Positions 6,804 to 12,688 of a stretch of 32,417 bases of DNA are shown here, piece after piece. Within the stretch, counting starts at the first letter, position 1. Every line of letters starts with the position of its first letter. The DNA comes from Geobacillus proteiniphilus (GTDB lineage Bacteria > Bacillota > Bacilli > Bacillales > Anoxybacillaceae), in assembly GCF_001908025.1 (NCBI RefSeq), contig NZ_MQMG01000046.1:1-32417 (forward strand). The letters run 5' to 3'. The notes beneath the pieces were generated by a model. The model was not told the DNA's origin. It worked only from the letters and a program-made list of their open reading frames with translations, and ran no database searches. Both the position numbers and the translations under genes were made by a program.

Positions 6804-8133
6804 CGAGCGAGAAAGCCCACTCCTTTAGTTAGGGGTGGGATGAAAGCGAGCCGTTTTCTTATATGGAATGATTCTAACAAAACGGTATCCTGTAATCGCC
6901 GCAAGGAGGTGAATCCATGCCGACCATCACACTAAAGCTGGAACTGCACAAGCCAACGAAAGTCAAACAAGAAATGTATGAACGGATGACAGAAGTGAAT
7001 ACCGCCTTTGCGAATTGGCTGTTGAATCATCCCGAGCTGAATCAAGCGACGAGTAAACTATTTAAAGCGTTTTCGTCGCAACGGTTTCCTTCTGCCATCG
7101 TGAATCAGACGATTCGAGATGTCAAGTCTCAAAGGAAACATCAGAAGGCAAAAAGGTTTAAAACATTATGGTGTTGCTTCAACAATCAAAATTGGAACGT
7201 CCAGCGAAAGGGAGAGTTCTATACGGTTTCATTCCCAACATTAGAGAAGCGAATTGGCGTGCCGGTGGTCACGCGTCCCTATCAAGAAGCATGGCTGAAT
7301 CGGCTGCTCGATGGAACCGCCAAACAAGGGGCGGCCAAGCTCTACAAAAAGAGAAAGAAATGGTACTTGGCTGTTGCGATCACATTTGAAGTCCAACAAC
7401 GGGAAGAAACGAAGGCAATGGGCGTTGATTTGGGACTTCGTTATATCGCCGTTGCCAGCATTGGAACGAAATCGTTGTTTTTCAAGGGCAGCCAATGCGC
7501 TTTCATTCGCCGACGATATGCGGCTTTGCGGCGAAAGTTGGGCAAAGCCAAGAAGCTCCATATGATTCGCAAAATCGGCCGTAAAGAGTCCCGCTGGATG
7601 AAGGATATAAACCATAAAATCAGCCGTCAAATCGTCCGTTTTGCCCTCGCCAACGGTGTTGGCGTGATTCGGATGGAAGATTTGACGGGGATTCGGAAAC
7701 GAGCCGCTTCTGCAAAAGAAGCAGGACGAAGTCTCCATTCCTGGGCGTTTCATCAATTGCAAACGATGATTGCCTATAAAGCTGAAATGGCAGGCATTCG
7801 GGTGGAGTGGGTGAATCCGACCTACACAAGCCAGACCTGTCGATGCGGCTATCGAGATAAAGGAAACCGAAACGGCATCCGCTTCCAATGCCAAGCGTGC
7901 GGATACGCCATCCACGCCGACTTAAATGGGGCGATCAACATCGCCAAAGCGATTTCGGGTTTGAGCGCCTAACCTAGCGCACTGGTCACAGGTGCGCCGC
8001 CCATCGGGGTACACACTAACCCGATGGGACGGGGTGATGACACACCCCCGAACTTGGGCGTTGTCCAAACCAGAAATGGATGAGGACGCGAACGACCCAA
8101 GAATCCTACGCCTTTAGGCGTGTGGAGTGTCAA
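6804..8133 (+). mobile_element. IS200/IS605-family element with tnpB only (IS1341-type)
   Basis: The element has a left-end hairpin (CCCACTCCT 6816-6824 with AGGGGTGGG 6831-6839), one tnpB gene, and a right end with a hairpin (ACGCCTTTAGGCGT, 8108-8121) and terminal TCAA (8130-8133), a typical right cleavage site in this family. There is no tnpA, so it depends on a Y1 transposase in trans. The right end is well supported; the left end is placed only approximately from resemblance of CGAGAAAG to the left ends of the mini-elements. No target duplication is seen or expected. Confidence 0.8.
6917..7972 (+). CDS. tnpB: RNA-guided nuclease TnpB
   Basis: 351 residues. The RuvC-like nuclease triad is complete: D171 in MGVDLGLRYIAV, E254 in VIRMEDLTG and D335 in HADLNGAINIA. 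A zinc ribbon lies between the second and third motifs (C308, C310, C325, C328); its first pair is C-x-C rather than the commoner C-x2-C. The N-terminal part is the usual beta-barrel/helical region. TnpB uses an omega-RNA from the right end of its own element to cut double-stranded DNA next to a short TAM, which helps retain the element at donor sites after excision. The start has AAGGAGGTG 8 nt upstream. The gene is intact and looks functional. Confidence 0.95.
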   Translation: MPTITLKLELHKPTKVKQEMYERMTEVNTAFANWLLNHPELNQATSKLFKAFSSQRFPSAIVNQTIRDVKSQRKHQKAKRFKTLWCCFNNQNWNVQRKGEFYTVSFPTLEKRIGVPVVTRPYQEAWLNRLLDGTAKQGAAKLYKKRKKWYLAVAITFEVQQREETKAMGVDLGLRYIAVASIGTKSLFFKGSQCAFIRRRYAALRRKLGKAKKLHMIRKIGRKESRWMKDINHKISRQIVRFALANGVGVIRMEDLTGIRKRAASAKEAGRSLHSWAFHQLQTMIAYKAEMAGIRVEWVNPTYTSQTCRCGYRDKGNRNGIRFQCQACGYAIHADLNGAINIAKAISGLSA

Positions 8134-8150
8134 AAACAATATCATTTGCA
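7973..8150 (+). ncRNA. Omega-RNA (right-end RNA) scaffold and guide for TnpB
   Basis: The roughly 160 nt between the tnpB stop and the TCAA right end are rich in complementary segments (for example CCCATCGGG with CCCGATGGG at about 8002-8028, and ACGCCT/AGGCGT at the end), as in known TnpB omega-RNAs. In known systems the guide is the 16-20 nt directly after the element, which here would start at 8134 (AAACAATATCATTTGC). The 5' end of the RNA, which may begin inside tnpB, cannot be set from sequence alone. Confidence 0.65.
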
Positions 8151-8248
8151 AGATGTGTAGCCGTGTTGAACAAGACTAGCGTCTTTTGCATCGAAACAGA
8201 GAACGGTCCTGTCTGAACGCTATTCAAGGACGGCCTTTCTTTGAGAAC

Positions 8249-8329
8249 ATCCCACGTCTTCCACCAAAAACTGGCCGCAAAGACCCATGCGGCAGCGGGA
8301 AAAAGTATAAAAAGTGCTGTGGCAAATGA
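8249..8329 (+). pseudogene. SEC-C motif gene remnant (right copy)
   Basis: A frame from about 8249 reads IPRLPPKTGRKDPCGSG and then KKYKKCCGK with TGA at 8327-8329. This is the C-terminal SEC-C zinc motif known from SecA and many small proteins, but one C-P pair of the usual DPCPCGSG is missing. No start codon or ribosome binding site is visible, and upstream DNA back to the TnpB element has no long frame, so it is probably the end of a lost gene. It matches the left copy at 5155-5205. The 258 bases from 8134 to 8391 hold only this remnant, its terminator and a 25-codon open stretch after the element. Confidence 0.5.
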
Positions 8330-8354
8330 GAACGCTGCTTTGTCTCAAAGAAAC

Positions 8355-8393
8355 GGCCCGTCCCCACGCGGTGGCGTCGGAGGCGGGCCTTTT
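8355..8393 (+). terminator. Terminator after the SEC-C remnant, facing the dioxygenase gene
   Basis: GGCCCGTCCCC (from 8355) pairs with GGAGGCGGGCC (ending about 8389) with G-T pairs, followed by TTTT. It overlaps the dioxygenase stop and may serve both strands. Confidence 0.7.
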
Positions 8394-9159
8394 AAAAAGA
8401 CACAGCCATGAGGCTTAAGCTTCCATACTGATATTCTCGGAACAACACGCGCGGCGCTTGGTCACGACTGCCCGCGCCGTAAGCGATCCAATATGGTGCG
8501 AGGTGCTCCGGTGTGGGCACGGCTTGCTTGGCGTAGGGCGCTTTGTTCTCATAATCGAACACCTCTTCACTATGGGCGGCTGATCGGCTGAGGAGCCAAT
8601 CATCAAACGCAACGGCCCATGCGTCCGCTTCAGCGTGACCTTCCCAACGGAGCGCCATCAAATTGTGCACCGTCCCGCCGCTGCCGATGATCATCACGCC
8701 CTCATCCCGCAGCGGGCGCAGCGCTTCCCCGAGCTGGAACAATTGTTTTGGCGTCCACCACGGCACGACCGACGCTTGCACGACCGGGATGTCAGCGTTG
8801 GGAAATAGGCGGTGCAACAACACCCAAGAACCGTGATCCAACCCGCGCGTGGGATCAACGGCCACTTCCGCTGCGCCGCCTAGGCGCTCCCGCACGCGTT
8901 CCGCCCACTCGACCGACCCGCGCGCCGGATAAACCACTTCATACAACTCGCGCGGAAAACCGGAAAAATCGTAAATCATGTCATACGTTCCCTCAACCGC
9001 CGAAACCGTCGGTTGGCGGGTCATCCAGTGCGCTGTAAAGATGACCACCGCCTGCGGACGAATCCCTTCCCCAAGCTTTTTCAAAAACGTCGTATACGTA
9101 TTGTCCTCGATCGCCAACATCGGCGAACCGTGTGCAAGAAACAGGGCAGGGGCTTTCAT
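8392..9159 (-). CDS. Class III extradiol (LigB/DODA-type) dioxygenase
   Basis: 255 residues, the usual size of the YgiD/DODA family. Metal-binding histidines sit in conserved contexts: H10 (ALFLAHGSPM), H44 (IFTAHW) and H109 (TRGLDHGSW), plus a later GGTVHNLMALRW. Members are non-haem Fe(II) or Zn(II) enzymes that open catechol rings, for example 4,5-DOPA extradiol dioxygenases; the natural substrate here is unknown. It is cytoplasmic with no signal peptide. The start has GAGGAGGA about 8-10 nt upstream on the minus strand. It appears monocistronic. A decayed copy of its 3' end lies near 5270-5305. Confidence 0.9.
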   Translation of the reverse strand: MKAPALFLAHGSPMLAIEDNTYTTFLKKLGEGIRPQAVVIFTAHWMTRQPTVSAVEGTYDMIYDFSGFPRELYEVVYPARGSVEWAERVRERLGGAAEVAVDPTRGLDHGSWVLLHRLFPNADIPVVQASVVPWWTPKQLFQLGEALRPLRDEGVMIIGSGGTVHNLMALRWEGHAEADAWAVAFDDWLLSRSAAHSEEVFDYENKAPYAKQAVPTPEHLAPYWIAYGAGSRDQAPRVLFREYQYGSLSLMAVSF

Positions 9160-9259
9160 TAATGCATTCCTCCTCGTGAGTACGGAAACTTGTCAGCGGC
9201 CCGCCGCGCATTTTTGCGTCGATAGCCTTATCCCAATTGTAGCATACTCACTCCTAGTT

Positions 9260-9296
9260 ATACATAGGTGAACGTCTACAATCCATCGTGGCCATT
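9260..9296. repeat. Imperfect 37-bp repeat, copy 1 (copy 2 at 10161-10197)
   Basis: ATACATAGGTGAAC...ATCGTGGCCATT here and ATACATAAGTAAAC...ATCGTGGTTATT at 10161-10197 match at 28 of 37 positions without gaps; six of nine differences are transitions. The two copies, in the same orientation, flank the cupin gene. The origin is unknown. Confidence 0.45.
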
Positions 9297-9420
9297 GCCT
9301 ATGAACGTCTTCGCAAGTGGGCGGCGGGCGCCTGTCAGAAAAGACCCGCCAAAAACGCCAGTCAAATTCCTCGCCGTTTTGCATAAGATTAAGATGATCA
9401 ATCGAGGAAGAGGTGAAACG

Positions 9421-9969
9421 ATGTACACCATTTCTTTTATGCCCTCCCATCCTTATGTCTACCCGTATGCTTATCCATATCCGCCCTATGTCTATCCGCC
9501 CGTGCACTACTACTACTATGGAGGGCCGCCTGTTTACGGGCCGGTTCCTTACAGAGAGAACATAAAGCTGAAAGATTACGGGCCGGAGCCGTTTGTCATT
9601 TCGATCAACGAGGCCGCGAAACAAAACGATACGTACCGCACCGCTTTATGGACCGGGCCGCATTTGCAAGTGACGTTGATGAGCCTGAATGTCGGGGAAG
9701 ATATTGGATTGGAAATTCACCATCACGTCGATCAATTTTTGCGCATTGAACAAGGTGAAGGAATTGTCCGAATGGGCAAGAGGAAAGACGAGTTGACGTT
9801 GGAAAGAAACGTGCGCGTCGGTTCCGCGATTATGGTTCCAGCTGGAACATGGCACAATGTCATCAACACCGGAAATGTCCCGCTGAAGCTCTATTCCATC
9901 TATGCACCTCCGCAGCATCCGCGCGGCACTGTGCACCGAACAAAGGCCGACGCCCTGGCGGCTGAATAA
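9421..9969 (+). CDS. Cupin-domain protein with Tyr/Pro-rich N-terminus
   Basis: 182 residues. The first 45 are a low-complexity Tyr/Pro stretch (YVYPYAYPYPPYVYP), common in Bacillaceae spore-coat or surface proteins. The rest is a single cupin barrel: motif 1 near IGLEIHHHVDQFLRIEQGEG supplies the His ligands, and motif 2 is VPAGTWHNVINTG with the last His. A small-molecule enzyme or structural role cannot be told apart; a spore-associated role is inferred only from the N-terminus. The ATG at 9421 has GAGGTGA 5 nt upstream; longer in-frame extensions back to 9268 lack a site. It stands alone, with a terminator behind it. Confidence 0.85.
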   Translation: MYTISFMPSHPYVYPYAYPYPPYVYPPVHYYYYGGPPVYGPVPYRENIKLKDYGPEPFVISINEAAKQNDTYRTALWTGPHLQVTLMSLNVGEDIGLEIHHHVDQFLRIEQGEGIVRMGKRKDELTLERNVRVGSAIMVPAGTWHNVINTGNVPLKLYSIYAPPQHPRGTVHRTKADALAAE

Positions 9970-9977
9970 CGAACAAG

Positions 9978-10018
9978 CGGCTTGAGGGATCGATGCGGCG
10001 CCTCAAGCCGTTTTCTTT
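9978..10018 (+). terminator. Rho-independent terminator after the cupin gene
   Basis: Arms CGGCTTGAG (9978-9986) and CTCAAGCCG (10002-10010) pair perfectly and are followed by TTTTCTTT. The 200 bases beyond it, up to the AAA remnant, show only the 37-bp repeat copy at 10161. Confidence 0.92.
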
Positions 10019-10160
10019 ATAGAAGGTCGGTGAAAAACAGCCGTTTTTCTTGGATCGATATTCTCTGAATAAAGAGAAGCACAGCTTTTACAAAGTTTCT
10101 CAATTTGAGAAATTTGGTGATTGAACGACATTCCTTGTTAAATCATTACCTTCACTGGTC

Positions 10161-10197
10161 ATACATAAGTAAACTTTTGCAATGAATCGTGGTTATT
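10161..10197. repeat. Imperfect 37-bp repeat, copy 2
   Basis: Matches 9260-9296 at 28 of 37 positions in direct orientation. It sits at the left edge of the defence island, just before the truncated AAA ATPase gene, so it may mark a junction. Confidence 0.45.
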
Positions 10198-10216
10198 AAC
10201 AATTTTTGTAAAAAAG

Positions 10217-10773
10217 TTGTCTGTTTTCAAACGGATGCAATATTATACATGGTTTGGAAGCAACGAAAAGTTAATCGTTGATGCGCGCGGTATGTCTGAC
10301 GGGACGCTTCGCTTCATCGCGATTTTAGTGGCTTTATTGACGCGTCCGTCTAAAAGTTTGATATCGTTATTGAAGAAATTGATAACGGTTTGCATCCTTC
10401 CCGAGCAGGTCTCCTTATCGATATGTTAAATGAGATCGGCACAGATCGTCAAATTGATATTCTGATGATGACCCATAATCCCGCTTTACTTGACGAGTTA
10501 GGGCCAGAGATGATTCCACTTATCATCTCTAACCGAGAAGTTCCCCACTTCAACGCGACTAGCGTAAGTGGGGATGAATCGGCGCCTTGAATCTCCCACC
10601 TTTAAGCATTTGCGTAGGTGGGAGAGCGTTCAATATTGTTGCTCACCGTTCCAGAAAAGATGGAACAAGTGAACTGATTCCTCTTGAAGATATTCAAGCA
10701 CTGCCTAAGCTTTTAGCTGGCGGATCGATTGGAAAACTAACGGCAGAAGGAGAGATCGAAGCGATGGGAGGTT
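10217..10773 (+). pseudogene. AAA ATPase (AAA_21/OLD-like) 3' remnant, frameshifted and split by a mini-element
   Basis: The first frame gives LIVDARGMSDGTLRFIAILV, the ABC-type signature of SMC-like ATPases. Near 10360 the frame shifts, then continues with DIVIEEIDNGLHPSRAG (Walker B and D-loop) and DILMMTHNPALLDELG (switch His). At about 10530 the frame is interrupted by a 104-bp mini-element; after it, IVAHRSRKDGTSELIPLEDI continues to TGA at about 10773. Removing the element in silico rejoins the frame (PLIIS-IVAHR). Walker A and the N-terminal half are missing. Such ATPases usually belong to two-gene defence systems. A short frame after it (about 10761-10838, EVEIFTGDEGLKAHEPAKL) may be the start of its lost partner. 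Confidence 0.75.
10530..10633 (+). repeat. IS605-type mini-element, copy B (104 bp)
   Basis: After TCATCTC it starts TAACCGAGAAG, has a left hairpin (CCCCACTT with AAGTGGGG, 10543-10573) and a right hairpin (CTCCCACC with GGTGGGAG), and ends AGAGCGTTCAA. The ends match copy A at 243-295. Its length (2 modulo 3) restores the ATPase frame when removed, supporting these boundaries. It has no coding capacity. Confidence 0.75.
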
Positions 10774-10910
10774 GAGATTTTTACCGGAGATGAAGGGCTC
10801 AAAGCACATGAACCAGCAAAGCTATCAAGGGTTCCTAGAAGGTGAAAAAAGTAAGATAACGATAAAATGGACGGTAAAGCATGACAAAAGATGCTAACTT
10901 CTGACGGAAC

Positions 10911-10947
10911 AAGCGGCTTTCCCACTGGTGGGGACGGCCGCTTTTTT
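10911..10947 (+). terminator. Rho-independent terminator before the McrB-like gene
   Basis: Arms AAGCGGC (10911-10917) and GCCGCTT (10937-10943), with an inner CCCA/TGGG stem, followed by TTTTTT. It closes the decayed ATPase locus. Confidence 0.88.
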
Positions 10948-11008
10948 AGTAGAATAGAAGAAAAATAGAAACGAAGAATAAAATTTCTACACGAAGGAGC
11001 CGTTCTCA

Positions 11009-12688
11009 ATGTCATTGCATCATCTTTTCCGTGAAGTGATGACGATTTACGAGCAAGAAAAACGCGAAAAATTTTCAAAAGAGCGGCGGTCGTTTCAGTT
11101 GGTGACGCGAGCAATTCCAGAGGCGTTGAAAGCGTTGCCTTTCCTGCTGCCTGACCGGTATGTGGTGAAAGGCTCCGTCGGTCAAGGGGTATGGACCGAC
11201 GTGCCGTGGGTGGCGGTGATGGACCAAGAAGTGACGGATTCCACGCAGCGGGGGTATTATATCGCCTACTTGTTCAGTGAGGATATGCGCCGGCTCTATT
11301 TGACGCTCGCCCAAGGAGTGACGGAGACGCCGAGAGACGAAATGGAGCGAGTGAAGCGGGACATCCGCCAACTCATTCCCGCTGAAGAACGCGTGCGGAC
11401 GGATGATGACATCCGTCTTGGCGAAAGCAAACGGGCGAAAGACTACGAACGGTCGGTGGCGGCGTATATCGCCTATTCGTTTGACGATATGCCATCCGAT
11501 GAACAACTCGCGCGCGACCTCGAAACGATGATCGGTTATTACCAACAATATGTGGAGCGAACAGAAACGATGGCGCCGCCTGGGGCTCGGCTTTCCTATC
11601 AAACGGTTGTGGAGCATATTCATTCGTACATAGCGTCCAAAGGGTTCTATTATACGAAAGAGGAAGTGACAAATCTCTTTCTATCGTTAAAAACAAAACC
11701 GTTTGTCATCCTATCCGGCATTTCTGGAACCGGGAAAACGAAAATCGTTCAATGGCTCGCCGAGAGCGTCGGCGCGACGGAAGACAACGGCCGCTTCACC
11801 TTAATTCCCGTCCGCCCGGACTGGAACGACGGCTCTGATTTGCTTGGCTATGTCGATATTAAAGGCGATTTCAAGCCCGGGCCGCTCACCAACGTCATCA
11901 TCGAAGCGAAGAAGCATCCGGACAAACCGTATTTCGTCGTGTTGGATGAGATGAACCTCGCCCGTGTGGAACATTACTTCAGCGATGTCTTAAGCGTCAT
12001 GGAAAGCCGCCGCTGGGAAAACGGGCTCATCACCTCGTCGCGGTTGCTGCCGAGAGAAACAGCAGGGTGCGATCTCGTTCTCCCGCCGAACGTCTACATC
12101 ATCGGCACGGTCAACATGGACGAGACGACCTACCCCTTCAGCAAAAAAGTGCTCGACCGGGCGAACACGATCGAGTTCAACCGCGTCCAGCTCGACCATC
12201 TCGACTTTTTGCGCGATTTGCCAACCGTCGCGCCCCTGCCCGTCGGACAGGAGCTGTTCGCGCCGCGGTATTTGCATTTGAAAGATGTGTATGCACACTG
12301 CCCAGAGCTTGTTGAAACCGTGACGAAAAAGCTCGTGGAGATCAACCGCATCCTCGAGCCGCTCGGCGCTCATATCGGCTACCGCGTCCGCGATGAAATT
12401 TGCTTCTACCTTGCTTATAACGAAGAAGGAAAGCTGATGGAATTTGCCAAGGCGTTCGACTATTGCCTGATGCAAAAAATATTGCCGCGCCTCTCAGGAA
12501 GCGACGCGCGGTTGGAAACAGCGCTCAAGCGACTGTTTGTCCTGTGCGCCGGCTTTGAACCGGACGGCGAATACGGCGGCGTGCTTGATGTTTCGTATGC
12601 CAACTATCCAAAAAGTGCGGAGAAAATTTGGCAGATGCTGCGGAGGTTAGAGGACGATGGCTTCACTTCGTTCTGGCTCGGGGCGTGA
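11009..12688 (+). CDS. McrB-like AAA+ GTPase with DUF3578 (MrcB_N) domain
   Basis: 559 residues. The N-terminal 190 residues match DUF3578 (WTDVPWVAVMDQEVT and RGYYIAYLFSEDMRRLYLTL), found in McrB-type proteins and probably reading DNA. The AAA+ motor has Walker A GISGTGKT (about 237-244), Walker B YFVVLDEMNLA (about 306-316) and the McrB-type sensor segment VYIIGTVNMDETTYPFSKKV (about 362-381). In McrBC systems the McrB ring hydrolyses GTP and moves DNA to drive cleavage by the partner nuclease, usually on modified DNA. The AAGGAG site lies 10 nt before the ATG. The 3' end overlaps the nuclease gene by 32 nt. Base composition is GC-rich like the host, unlike most of the partner gene. Confidence 0.92.
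   Translation: MSLHHLFREVMTIYEQEKREKFSKERRSFQLVTRAIPEALKALPFLLPDRYVVKGSVGQGVWTDVPWVAVMDQEVTDSTQRGYYIAYLFSEDMRRLYLTLAQGVTETPRDEMERVKRDIRQLIPAEERVRTDDDIRLGESKRAKDYERSVAAYIAYSFDDMPSDEQLARDLETMIGYYQQYVERTETMAPPGARLSYQTVVEHIHSYIASKGFYYTKEEVTNLFLSLKTKPFVILSGISGTGKTKIVQWLAESVGATEDNGRFTLIPVRPDWNDGSDLLGYVDIKGDFKPGPLTNVIIEAKKHPDKPYFVVLDEMNLARVEHYFSDVLSVMESRRWENGLITSSRLLPRETAGCDLVLPPNVYIIGTVNMDETTYPFSKKVLDRANTIEFNRVQLDHLDFLRDLPTVAPLPVGQELFAPRYLHLKDVYAHCPELVETVTKKLVEINRILEPLGAHIGYRVRDEICFYLAYNEEGKLMEFAKAFDYCLMQKILPRLSGSDARLETALKRLFVLCAGFEPDGEYGGVLDVSYANYPKSAEKIWQMLRRLEDDGFTSFWLGA

Noticed and set aside
7241-7915. 224-codon minus-strand frame within tnpB
   Set aside because: Shadow of the intact tnpB gene, whose catalytic motifs are all on the plus strand.
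7969-8151. 60-codon minus-strand frame after tnpB
   Set aside because: Lies opposite the omega-RNA region and has no protein-like features.
11990-12475. 161-codon minus-strand frame within the McrB-like gene
   Set aside because: GC-rich shadow of the conserved AAA+ domain.
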